From Acanthaster planci (Eukaryota; Echinodermata; Asteroidea; Valvatida; Acanthasteridae), in the NCBI RefSeq assembly GCF_001949145.1, contig NW_019091368.1, positions 868,029 through 932,028 on the forward strand: 64,000 nt of DNA, in the 5' to 3' direction. The position numbers and the translations under genes are program-made. Below are positions 54,701-64,000 of the stretch, in pieces; positions within the stretch are counted from its first letter, which is position 1, and every line of letters starts with the position of its first letter. The notes beneath the pieces are model-generated. The model was not told where the DNA came from and did no database searches. It saw only the letters and a program-made list of their open reading frames with translations.

Positions 54701-57700
54701 TGCCAGAACAGCGGCGAGTGTGTACCAACCAACAATGGGACCAGCTACCGCTGTGACTGCCCAGCAGACTTTGTTGGTGTTAACTGTGACATCCCAGGTA
54801 AAAGACACCATCTTTAATGGTGACACACCTGAATTATTCACTTGCTCCCTCTCTGACCCCCAAAAAACAACTTTGCAGTCAAAGGGTGTCAGACTGCACT
54901 TACATGCGCATCTACTTTTACATGTGAATGATTCCATTTGTGACTTGAGGTGTAGTTCATGGTGTTCTTTGATGTATTATCCAACAATGAAGCCTTGAGT
55001 GCTTTCATTCCAACAGGGAACATCTGTGTACCACAGGCAAAGTGGTTATTATGATTGTTAAGAATTGACTTCTACCCCACAAATTGTAGAGATTTTCACA
55101 CTACAAACATGAGTGATTATAAACGGCATTCCCAACAGACTTCAGAGGAATGAATGTGTCCCCTTCCAAAATGTTCAAGACAGTCTCAAGCATTTGGCTT
55201 GAGAGTCATTGAGTTGAACACTTCAAGGATCAGTCTCAGACAAAATGAGAGGTAAAAATCATTCAATAAATGGTGGAAAAGGTTCGGTCATTGTCAGCAT
55301 CCACAAAGTAAAGACATCTTCAACATCAGCACTTAAGAAACCATTCAAACACTTGATCGTTGCCCTTGTACTTTGTGTCATCTGCAGATCCCTGCAGTCC
55401 AAGTCCCTGTCTCAACTCCGGTGTGTGCAACACCATCCCCGTGGCTGGCGGAACCTGGGGTTTTTACTGTGTCTGCACCAGTCAGTTCCTGGGCCTTACT
55501 TGTGCTGTACCACGTGAGTACACATATCGGCTCCATCTTAGTTTGACCCCCCTGACTTGGCTGGCTTTTTTTTCAGCTCAGTACAAAAGTTATTCTCTGT
55601 TAGAGGAGTATCAAACTGTATTCTGTCAAAGCAAAGAGGGAAGTAATTTCATTAACCGTTGGCTTTTACGATGTCAAAAGAGGCTTAGAGGTAAAGCCAG
55701 TATTTGGACCCCAAGAATTAGGAATGTCTGCTGCAGCAATCCTCTACAGCTGATTGCATTCCTGGCCCAATAAATTACATTTCAGTCTTCTTGATGGTAT
55801 CAAAGCAAGATGGGCATTGGACATGTAACATTATGGGACTACAATTCCAAAATGTCTTGGATGGAGTTTAAAATACATGTTGAACAGTCATATCAACTTA
55901 GTCTTGTGACAGAGAAGAGGACATATCACCTGCTAGTGGTCAAACTGTTGGGAACACAGGGTTATTGAAATATATTTTGAATACTTTATTGTTTGAAACT
56001 TTTGCAAATATTTAAGAAATTGGGAGCGATAGCAAAGTTTTTGAAAATGTTTATCAAAAATGACAAAAAGGGTTCAACACATTTTTGGGGGGCTGAACTT
56101 CCTCCATTCAACTTCTTTGCCCCCTCAGTAAAAATAGCCTTGTTGCAAGAAAATAAGAATATCTAGAAGTTTAGAAAAAAAAACGACTTCTTTATTTCCT
56201 TACGCGTAGGTGCCTGTGTCAGTAACCCTTGCCTGAATGGTGGACTGTGCATGGATGTACTTGGGTCAGCTAGCCAGCCCATCTATGGCACAGAGTTGAC
56301 CACCGAAATGCTGGACTACAACTGTCGCTGTACTGTTGGATGGACTGGTCAAAACTGTGAAACTGCAGTAACTGGTATAAATTAAAGATGTCACCGTGCT
56401 TACAATTAATTTGATCTCTGTTTTTTCAACAGCTACTGCAAGTGTTGTTACATTACCATTTGCCCATCACCAGTATCATGTTCTATTCCCAGTACTTTCC
56501 AAGGATATCTTACAAATTGAAGGTCACTCAGTTGGTACCTCAATCCGCAACCTGCTGGTTGTTCTAGTGCCTAGTTCTAGTACCACTTCACCACCAGCTT
56601 TCAGGTCCTAAATTTGACGTAAAAGTTGACGCTCACAGTCACCGTTCACTGATGGAACATTTTTATCAGTTTGGGCGTTATGTAGTTTGTAATTGGTTCT
56701 GCCTTGTACATTTTGATCAGATCCCTGTCAGTCTAATCCATGCAAGAACAATGGCACGTGCTACAGGAGCCACTCCACCAACAGGTTCTTCTGCAGTTGC
56801 CTTGATGGCTTCTATGGGCCTCTCTGTGTAGGTGAGTTCATACCTATTACATTTCACGTGCAATACATGTGACAATACGTTCTGGTCTGAGTCCAGCTAG
56901 TATTTGACCAAATGTGTTATAATTTGGGTTAAAATGTGAGAAGGAATTTTTTTTGGAGCAATAATGGAACTTGGCCCAGAGATGTTAGATCTAGATTTTA
57001 ACTACTGAACTAACCAACCTATTCTGAAGGTTCTTTTACGTAATTTTTGGTGATAGAAGTCATCCTGATACTGAGTAGTGCTTACCCAAATTACACATAC
57101 AGCCAGTGAAAAGGCAAGAGTCTCTTTGTCAGTATTTCAAATTGTACAGTAATAGAGTACCGAAGTAAATACGTCACATGCACATTTAGTGTGTAAAAGG
57201 CATTAGCGCGAGAACCAGCGCATGAACCAACACACACGCGTACTCCATTCGTTTGCACTGCACATTCTGGTTTACAGTGACGTCACACTTCGGTACTCTA
57301 TAACATTTGTGATTACAAGTGCTTATGAGTTACGTTTCTGATAAGGTCAATTTAAGTTGCCACATTTTTCAAACTATGATCAGGAAAACAGTACTAGTAC
57401 TGTAATACATGTTACTATGGTAATTCAGATTGTAAATTTGAAAATGAATACACAAGGCGATCCATCTGCAATGGTGACCCATGCCCTTTTTGTGTTTTAC
57501 ATTTTGATTGCATACATTTTGAGTAAACATGAAATGACTTCTCATGTTTTAGAGATTCAGGGCTAAGGTCAAGGAGGTCGTTCAGTTTTTAGCTTTTCAA
57601 AATAATGGATATTCAAATTCCAAATCCCACTTTCCTTTTCACAATTGTCTGATTATGCATTTCTCCTTCTTTTCTACCCCCACAGCTGACCCCTGTGCAT

Positions 57701-60700
57701 CAAACCCCTGTAAGAACAATGCAACATGCCAATCGGTTGGTAACGAGTACTCCTGTATCTGTGATACCGGCTATTCGGGTGACGACTGCACAGTGGAAGG
57801 TGAGTAAAATTAAAATACGGGGCCTTTAATAAACTTCCTAAATTTATAAGGGGAGAGAAAAACTTTACTTGAGAGAGGTAGAAATATACTCAGCGAGCAT
57901 GAAAGTGAATTTGATGCCACAAAACATTCGCCGTGAAATTTACTTGAGTTGAAATGTTTTCAATATTTTGGTAGTTCTCAGCTTGCATGTTTGATCTGAT
58001 GTCACAGTTTTGTGTTTGCGTTCTCTTCTGCAGTAAGCATAAATTGGCTTTAGTGTAGCTTAAGGTTTCTGCAAACTACTAAGGTTCAGAAACCAGATAC
58101 AACTTCTATACGTCATACAGATTCTAAGCTCAGGGGCTCAGCTAGTGTTACAATTACTCTTGAAAGGTGTTCAAAAACATGTTTTTTGTTTTTGTGCTGA
58201 ACAACACTGAATTTCGGAAAATTCAGATTAACAAAAAGCTATAGAGATTTATCAAGATGACAAGGGAGGTGTTACAATAAAACTGAATTCATTTATTTTC
58301 AGATCTGTGCCATTCTAATCCATGTGCTAATGGAGGGACATGCACTCTGACAGACTCCTGGTTTGAATGCAGCTGTGTTCAAGGCTACACTGGCACTGAC
58401 TGTTCACAAGACGGTCAGTAGACAAGAAATTGTCTTTGGCTCCAGGGAACTCATTAAACAGACAAATTTTGGGGGCCATGTAGCCACTGTACATTCCCCT
58501 TGATTCCCCCTTCACAAACAAGTTTGAATGTGCATCCTTATTTCGCTTAGACCAAAGTGGTACCAAGGTGTATCCTAGGTACCGTTGGAAGGTGGCACTT
58601 CTGGCTCTCTTTTCTGGCAGGGGCGTGTTAGGATCTGAACCACATCATTTTCATAGAGTGAAGAGCAAAACACTGGCAAAGGCGGACTATCACTAGATAG
58701 CATTCCCCCTGTGCCCACTTAATTACCCTGTGGAGCTGGTGCTTTTGCATAATGATCCATACTGTTGGTGCTGCATGCTGCACAGAAGTGCCTTGAATAA
58801 TCACCCACCAATTATGCTGGAGAGGGGACTACAGGATCTTATATTTCACTTACTTTTGGCAGGTTCAAAATCCAGTTAATGGCTGGAACCAAATCTGTTT
58901 TCAATTATTAAGCAACTCGTTGATAATTCATGATCAATTCTCAGTTGTTCAAGGGCTGACGAGTGTTGTCAACAATCTGTTTAATGTTGGAATTTATTAA
59001 TATGGATTCAGGTTACCCAGCACTCAGACAGTGAAATTTTCAAAGGTTTATCCACTCCACATCCACTTTGTGATGTTGCAGTTGTTCTTTCTGTTCTCCT
59101 CCCTCCTCTGTTTACAGACCCTTGTTTTGACAGTCCATGCCTTAATAATGGCAGCTGCATCACAGTCAAACGTGGTGCAGTCAACACAGTAGAATACCAG
59201 TGCCTGTGTCCACTTGGCTTTGGAGGACTGACATGCGGGGTTCATTTTGGAGGTAAGATCTCTCTAGCTCTGCACTTTGACTCTCAGCAAAAATGCTTCT
59301 TATCAAAATCCCTTCAAATGTCTTCCTGTCTGTCCAAAAAGTTCGCAGCGCTCTGCATTGTTTTTGTATTTTTTTTTCTCCTTTTGCACAGGTTTAATCT
59401 ACCGAAGCATATAAGGGCCACTTGCAAAAAATTTTTTTCAAGATACTATCTCGCCGCGGTGAGTTATTTATCCCACCGCGGCGAGTTATTTTTCTTGCCA
59501 CAGCGAGTTACTTATCTCGCTGCGGCAACTTACCGTACTATCTCACCACGCGAGTTAGCTAAAACTAGTTCAACTCGCTGCATATTAATACTCAGTCTAG
59601 ATACCAGACCCAATGGTTCTGACTACTCTTCTTATCAAGGGTCCTTTAGCACCCAATGTCCACGTGATCAACACTCCCCCCATATTCCCGGGAAAAGTCA
59701 AACCATTCCAAACTTATCCTGTCTATATTAAATTCAGGTTAACGTCAACGCCTTTTCTTTTATGCTCCTCAAAACTATTACAAAAATTGTTACAAAGATT
59801 AAAACTGGTATCCAGGGGAGAGGAAAAAGACCATTCGCATGGTATCGTAAATATTTGGACATTTCCGGCTGCGTCTGTACCTGTCCCTGGTATACCAGTC
59901 GGAGTACGCCATCCACTACAAAGTAGAATTAGGGTAAAAAAATTGGAACATGTTTTTGTTAAATTGATTGCATTTCAGTTTTAAATCTAATGTGTTTTAA
60001 GAGAATATCATTTTTAAAAAGCTCGTATTTTAGAAGTTTAGTATAGATTTTTCATAAAACGAACAAAATCTGAAGGATCTCATTTCTTTTTTTAGATTCC
60101 AAATCGAGTGAATTTTTGATAAAGAGCAAATGAATTTTTATAACGCAACTCTAGGATTGAATGAATTTTTAAAGTTCAAAATTCATTAAAAATAGAACAA
60201 AAACTTTACAATTTAAACATTTTTGTCGAAATTTAGACATGTTTTACAAAGTGGCAGCTTATCTATTCACGGAAATCTCATTTTATCCGAATTACGAAAT
60301 CATCTTAATTGAAAAATCAGCTGATCTGAGAAAGCATCTGAATTGAGAACGCATCCAAAGCCACGTAAACAAAGTATTTGATCTTTTAGACTGTATTCTG
60401 TGAAAGCCTCATGGTGCTTCAAGTAATTTTTTCGATAAAGTGAAGCATATTTTGCCAAGACTGTTTTAGCGAAATTTTCACAAGTTGCTTTTTATTCGTG
60501 GTTGCTAATAAATTTAGATTTCGGTTAATTTGGATTCTCTCTCATTTAAGATGGCATGTGTAAAATACGTGCACTGAATAGCTGCTTTACGCTGAAAAAA
60601 AGTGTTCACATTGTCAAAATATGTTCAGTCTATTCTGTACAAAATATTTTATTTCAATCTGAAAAAAAGTTGGGACTTTAAAAATTTGTTCCATTTTTGG

Positions 60701-63700
60701 GGGCTTTGTAAAAATTTACGTTCTTTTAAAATTCCTTGGAATCTAGAAAATACACTGCGTCAATGAAAATTCATCCACTCCTTAAAACTTCATTTGAATC
60801 TAGAAAAAAATGTATTAAATCTTTAAAATTTCATTCTGCTTTTGCAAAAATTTATTCCAAATTTCTTAATTACGAATTTTAAAAAAGTGACATTTGCTGT
60901 AAAACATGTTCAATTAAAAAATGCTTTCCATTTATCAAAACATGTTCCAATCTTTTCGACCCTAGTTCGGCTTCGTAATTGGGGAGTACTCCGACCGATA
61001 TAACCCGCAGAGTTCACAAAATTCTTGGTACAGAGGCAGCTGCAAATACCCGAATATTACCGATACAATCCAAATGGTCTTTTTATTCTCCCTTTACTCA
61101 TTTGGCTACCAATTTTATTCATTTTAATCTTTGTCGCAGTTTTTACCATTTTGAGGAGCATTAATGAAAAAGTGTTGACGTTAAACTGAGTTTGATATGG
61201 ACAGGATAAGTTCAGAATAGTTCGACTATTCTCGGAAATCTGGGGGAGTGTTGGTCACATCGACACTGGGTGATACAGGACCCTAGCTTGATTAGAAAAG
61301 TAGTCAGAATCATTGGGTGTGGTATCTAGACTGAGTCTTCATATACGCAGCGAGTTGAGCTTGTTTTAGCTAACTCGCCGTGGTGAGATAATAACTCTCC
61401 ACAGCAAGATAGTAACTCACTGTGGTGAGATAGTATCTCGAAAAAAATACGCTTCCGTATTAATCTGATGGCAAAAAGAAATACAATTCTTGATTCTTTT
61501 AAAAGTTTTCTGACCTGTGCCATTTTGTGCTTGTTTGCCGTGATAACAACTAAATTGTTTAATACCACAATCAGAAATCACTGATTACTTAAAAATGATA
61601 TTGAACTTTGGATAGACAATTCGTCCGTTGTTACTGGCAATGTTTTGGTCTATGTTACAGCATGACTAGATTAATTGGATTAAAGAGATTGATAGATGTA
61701 TTAACCTAAAATTGTAAATATTGAAAAATGCAGTAAGTTAATTTTTTTGCACTTTTTTCTGCCCTGTATTCTTTCTACCTTCAATGCTTTTCCTTTGCCG
61801 ACCCAATCTTCCACCTTGCATATATTTCCCTTTGCTGGTTTCCCTTTGCTGGCTTCTTCCTTGCACTAAGACGTGAACAAGTGCGTGCTGAACCTGTGCG
61901 AAAACGGTGGCACTTGCTACCGAGGTTCCGACTCCGTGGGAACCTACATCTGCGTATGCTCGGAGGGCTACCTGGGAAAGCACTGTGAGCAGAAAGAGTC
62001 TGAACGTACGTACAGTACTGCTTGACTTAGCCTTTCCCCAACCCTGATGTAGTTAACACTTGTAGCACTTGAAGAAAGCCGCTGCTTGTTCCCAGTGCTG
62101 CAGTTCTTTGTTTCCCTCCATTGTTTAAACTCTAGAGCCATTTTACAAAACCCAGCATAGCTTAACTTCACACCATTCATAAGGCTTGCATTAGAAATCT
62201 GTGGCATAGCTGCACAATATGCTTACAACTGATTTCATGGAATCTTGTTTGTTATTTTTAACATCTTAGACAAGGACAGTCACAGGTCTTACAAACAAGT
62301 GCACTTCCTTTGTAATCTTACAGCAACATTTGTTGATTTGGCTCCATCCTCTGTTTAAAAAAAATTCACCTCTTCTTTGTCATAGCGTGGTTGTACACCA
62401 CCCAAGAAATGACTGCAGAAGTTATACAAGATTTGTTTGTGCGAGTCACAGATTCTTTCCATCTCCATCTTCGAGCAGTGCATTATAATTTGTTGCAAAA
62501 CTTATGCAATAAAATGTGGCATCAGTGGAGTTCTGCCATTCTGTAAACATTCACCAAACTAGCTACAGATTCTTACCTTGGGCTGCTGGGTTCAAATTGA
62601 ACGAAATTCAGACTTCGAACTAATTTTTGTTCACATTTGCTCAAAATAGATCCTGACCTGTGCGCAACCTGAAATATTAAGTGTGCAATTTGCTTCTAAA
62701 AAAGCTGTAGCTTTGTATCCCCTCCGTCAACGAGGTCGACAGATAACTTTCACATTTGTGCATTTTATTCTAAATTTGCTCAACACAAACACCCAATGCT
62801 TATTTCCTTTTTCAGTGCACACATGAGATTAATTTAAAGTTTCTGAAACATATATGGCACGGCTGTATCTTTGTAATTGGCATACTTAGTCTTAAATCCA
62901 GTCAAACGTATATGCACACAAATAGAGAAAAACCCACTCCAGATATTTCAACACTTCTCGTTGCAATACCCTTTAGTGTATGTTGATTTACTAGAGTAAG
63001 TCACATTGGCAGCTCCAATGCTCTTATAGGGATCTAGATCTCACAAAAAGTCCTCTTAAGCATCCCTGCCAAAGTTTTTTCTTTGAACGACACCTGGAGA
63101 TTTTTGCTACAGGAACAAGTGGTGAAAAATGCAAAAAAATCTGCTAAACCATCAGAAAATAAAATACTTGCGAGTCTGAAGTTCCAACTGTAGACTCTGC
63201 TGGTCACTTTCCATGTTATGTAGTCAACCTTGTGATTTCCAAATGTGTCCTCATGTGGCTGCATCTAACATACCTGGCCAACAGATGCTAACCACGTTTA
63301 TTGTTTCTCTTGGCCCTGTGTCAGTGTTCACTGAAAATGGATTTTTTGGTATCCTCCCACAGACCCTGTTGGTGTTACCCAAGGTCCTGATGATCCCTGT
63401 GATCCAGAACCATGCCAGAACGGTGGCAGTTGTTCCCGTAGTAGCACGACAGCAGGATACATATGCATTTGCCCAGAATCCTTCACAGGAAGCAACTGTG
63501 AGAATGCCTCTACAGTAGCTGCACCTACAGCTGTTGAACCCACGAGACCTGCACCTACAGGTGAGGATAGCATTTGGGATCAAATTCAGTTTGAAGTCAC
63601 TACTACAGAATCGTTTTTAACAATGCCTGCGCATGCGTGTGTTTCTCTACCATACTTGTGGGTTGCAGGAAAATGATGCGTACATGATGCTCTTGAATCA

Positions 63701-64000
63701 CATCATGCAAACACTCAATGACTACCTTCCTGCCATTTTGAAATAACCTCATTCCCGGTCTTGATTAACACTAATCCTCCTCAATCCTTCACCTGTTGGA
63801 GGACTGAGGAATGTTAGGGTTACTAACATGTTGTCAATTACCCCCTGGTTGCACTCCTACCTCCAGGGGCTCGGATATGTAATTGTGTTAACACACGTAA
63901 CACACTAGAACACGGTTCAGGATTTCCTGCTTTTGTTGGCCAGGGACTTACACTACATCGCCTGTTTTTGCAGGGTGTACGGTTGGGAGCCGGATGTATA
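45669..64000 (+). CDS. Secreted multi-EGF protein, 3' end beyond window
   Basis: A signal-peptide exon is followed by 21 EGF-like exons and the start of another exon; about 943 residues are in the window. Exons: 45669-45723, 46105-46227, 47970-48122, 48779-48937, 49310-49420, 49725-49835, 50143-50271, 50773-50895, 51972-52094, 52328-52456, 52757-52882, 53224-53343, 53859-53987, 54681-54797, 55388-55513, 56210-56374, 56721-56831, 57686-57799, 58303-58413, 59118-59252, 61871-62005, 63363-63560, 63974 on. The N terminus [19 protein letters not shown] is a likely signal peptide. Every domain has six Cys in EGF spacing, usually with NGG before the third. All domain exons are phase 1-1. No DSL, LNR or transmembrane part is seen, so Notch, Delta or fibropellin identity cannot be claimed. 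Role: extracellular matrix or receptor ectodomain, inferred only. Confidence 0.9.
46105..46227 (+). CDS. EGF-like domain 1
   Basis: [16 protein letters not shown]... [12 protein letters not shown]: six Cys. Acceptor GGCAG, donor GTAAGT. Confidence 0.93.
47970..48122 (+). CDS. EGF-like domain 2
   Basis: [17 protein letters not shown]... [12 protein letters not shown], then a Thr-rich tail ([10 protein letters not shown]). Confidence 0.93.
48779..48937 (+). CDS. EGF-like domain 3
   Basis: [16 protein letters not shown]... [12 protein letters not shown] with a 15-residue linker ([10 protein letters not shown]). Confidence 0.93.
49310..49420 (+). CDS. EGF-like domain 4
   Basis: [16 protein letters not shown]... 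[12 protein letters not shown]; compact 37-residue domain exon. Confidence 0.94.
49725..49835 (+). CDS. EGF-like domain 5
   Basis: [16 protein letters not shown]... [12 protein letters not shown]; possible N-glycosylation at NFT. Same length as domain 4 and ends in the same CETP, hinting at recent duplication. Confidence 0.94.
50143..50271 (+). CDS. EGF-like domain 6
   Basis: [17 protein letters not shown]... [12 protein letters not shown], with a longer third loop and an NAT sequon. Confidence 0.93.
50402..50671. mobile_element. hAT-type MITE, 270 bp, with internal tandem repeat
   Basis: Starts CAGTGGCGTAACTA and ends TAGTTACGCCGCTG, inverse with one mismatch. Flanked by a perfect 8-base target duplication CTTCCTCA (50394-50401 and 50672-50679). 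Same family as 4592-4799. Confidence 0.9.
50542..50631. repeat. 18-bp tandem repeat, five copies
   Basis: Five identical units of TACAGGCCTCTGTTGGGG inside the hAT MITE. Perfect identity implies recent expansion. Confidence 0.9.
50773..50895 (+). CDS. EGF-like domain 7
   Basis: [17 protein letters not shown]... [15 protein letters not shown] sequon. Lies just after the hAT MITE at 50402-50671. Confidence 0.93.
51632..51805. repeat. Dispersed repeat (GTTCAACTTGTGCAAA family), copy 2
   Basis: Starts GGTTCATACTTC and ends AATCTGAACC, weakly inverse. Shares TGTGTTCAACTTGTGCAAA and GCAGCCCA with 39135-39295. Confidence 0.5.
51972..52094 (+). CDS. EGF-like domain 8
   Basis: [17 protein letters not shown]... 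[15 protein letters not shown] sequon. Acceptor TTTGTAG. Confidence 0.93.
52328..52456 (+). CDS. EGF-like domain 9
   Basis: [16 protein letters not shown]... [12 protein letters not shown]. Confidence 0.93.
52757..52882 (+). CDS. EGF-like domain 10
   Basis: [16 protein letters not shown]... [12 protein letters not shown]. The acceptor ends AAG (CTTATAAG) rather than CAG. Confidence 0.9.
53224..53343 (+). CDS. EGF-like domain 11
   Basis: [16 protein letters not shown]... [12 protein letters not shown]; the usual NGG is NEA here. Confidence 0.92.
53859..53987 (+). CDS. EGF-like domain 12
   Basis: [16 protein letters not shown]... [12 protein letters not shown]. Donor GTGAGC. Confidence 0.93.
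54681..54797 (+). CDS. EGF-like domain 13
   Basis: [16 protein letters not shown]... [15 protein letters not shown] and NGT sequons. Confidence 0.93.
55388..55513 (+). CDS. EGF-like domain 14
   Basis: [16 protein letters not shown]... [12 protein letters not shown]. Confidence 0.92.
56210..56374 (+). CDS. EGF-like domain 15, long third loop
   Basis: [16 protein letters not shown], then an unusually long Cys3-Cys4 stretch (about 24 residues), then [12 protein letters not shown]. Donor GTATAA is weak. Confidence 0.9.
56433..56611 (+). CDS. Possible alternative terminal exon
   Basis: A good acceptor (TTTTTTCAACAG) opens an in-phase frame of about 59 residues ([17 protein letters not shown]...) ending in TAA at 56609-56611. 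No Cys and no known domain. It may be an alternative last exon giving a truncated secreted form, or chance. Confidence 0.2.
56721..56831 (+). CDS. EGF-like domain 16
   Basis: [16 protein letters not shown]... [15 protein letters not shown] sequon. Confidence 0.93.
   Translation: MPVSLIHARTMARATGATPPTGSSAVALMASMGLSV
57152..57301. mobile_element. 150-bp MITE with 15-bp perfect inverted ends
   Basis: ATAGAGTACCGAAGT at 57152-57166 and its exact inverse at 57287-57301; pairing resumes inside at ACGTCAC / GTGACGT. Non-coding. Confidence 0.8.
57686..57799 (+). CDS. EGF-like domain 17
   Basis: [16 protein letters not shown]... [15 protein letters not shown] sequon. Confidence 0.93.
57895..58050. 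repeat. Dispersed repeat (GTTCAACTTGTGCAAA family), diverged copy 3
   Basis: AGTGAATTTGATGCCA, TGAGTTGAAATG and TGATCTGATGTCA follow the order seen in 51632-51805, with more divergence. Confidence 0.4.
58303..58413 (+). CDS. EGF-like domain 18
   Basis: [16 protein letters not shown]... [12 protein letters not shown]. Donor GTCAGT. Confidence 0.93.
59118..59252 (+). CDS. EGF-like domain 19
   Basis: [16 protein letters not shown]... [15 protein letters not shown] sequon. The 2-kb inverted-repeat element follows in the next intron. Confidence 0.93.
59431..61448. mobile_element. 2-kb non-autonomous element with ~500-bp inverted ends
   Basis: Left arm about 59431-59960, right arm about 60938-61448. 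Matching pieces include ATTTTTTTC(A/G)AGATACTATCTC at the tips, GTATCTAGACTGAG-like and GACAGGATAAG-like blocks, and TTGGAACATGTTTT at the inner border. The arm tips carry several CCGCGG/GAGTTA subrepeats. The A/T-rich interior has no transposase-like ORF. Foldback type; target duplication not identified. Confidence 0.8.
61871..62005 (+). CDS. EGF-like domain 20
   Basis: [16 protein letters not shown]... [12 protein letters not shown]. Acceptor ends AAG. Third codon positions are more G/C-rich than in neighbouring EGF exons. Confidence 0.92.
63363..63560 (+). CDS. EGF-like domain 21 and Thr/Pro linker
   Basis: [16 protein letters not shown]... [12 protein letters not shown], then a [16 protein letters not shown] linker of mucin type that suggests a domain change follows. 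Confidence 0.93.
63765..63823. mobile_element. 59-bp hairpin element, copy 2
   Basis: Nearly the same as 27871-27929, including CTCCTCAATCCTTCACCTGT and TGTTAGGGTTA, in an intron of a different gene. Confidence 0.75.
63974..64000 (+). CDS. Start of next exon, cut by window end
   Basis: TTTTTGCAG acceptor; in phase 1 it reads GCTVGSRMY. The C-x3-G-x-x-Y pattern resembles the opening of a von Willebrand type C domain, but nine residues cannot prove it. Confidence 0.55.

Larger units (their letters stand above)
45724..63973 (+). other. Introns of the EGF-repeat gene
   Basis: Twenty-two introns, all phase 1. Most are 0.3-1.7 kb; the longest is 59253-61870, enlarged by the 2-kb element. Apart from the repeats listed separately I see no genes in them. 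A 16-base TTTCCCTTTGCTGG-like tandem copy lies near 61828-61855. Confidence 0.6.

Noticed and set aside
59318-59984. Overlapping frames in the 2-kb element
   Set aside because: No transposase motif; they run through the inverted arm, whose partner arm is not open.

Overview
The window is nuclear DNA from an animal, most likely an invertebrate deuterostome. An echinoderm is my best guess, from gene content, short-to-moderate introns with one domain per exon, and very frequent TACATGTA palindromes; the species cannot be fixed from sequence alone. It holds four protein-coding genes, all on the + strand, with GT-AG introns (one GC-AG exception). I saw no prokaryotic features, tRNA, rRNA or CRISPR array.

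Region 1 (about 0.3-16 kb) is the 3' part of an Ena/VASP actin regulator: a Q-rich stretch, polyproline core, GAB and FAB actin-binding motifs and the tetramerising coiled coil, stop at 13655-13657. No EVH1 domain is present; the most 5' candidate exon (334-460) would give an isoform without it. Region 2 (about 19.6-34.3 kb) is a complete lamin B receptor (LBR) gene: promoter with two CCAAT boxes and an E2F-type site, Tudor exon, RS-rich exon and a sterol C14-reductase membrane domain (597 aa predicted). Region 3 (about 34.4-41.7 kb) is a second sterol C14-reductase, like vertebrate TM7SF2 (423 aa predicted), without Tudor or RS parts. Its nine reductase exons have exactly the same lengths and phases as those of LBR next door, so the two genes are a tandem duplicate pair. 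Region 4 (about 42-64 kb, runs off the window) encodes a secreted protein with a signal peptide and at least 21 EGF-like domains, one per symmetric phase 1-1 exon.

Introns and spacers carry many small non-autonomous repeats: two hAT-type MITEs with 8-bp target duplications, several foldback MITEs, a 59-bp hairpin present in two places, and a 2-kb element with roughly 500-bp inverted terminal repeats inside the EGF gene.

I found no convincing new multi-gene system. The most notable biology is the LBR/TM7SF2 tandem pair, which may preserve the ancestral arrangement from which a nuclear-envelope chromatin receptor was built out of a sterol enzyme by adding Tudor and RS exons.
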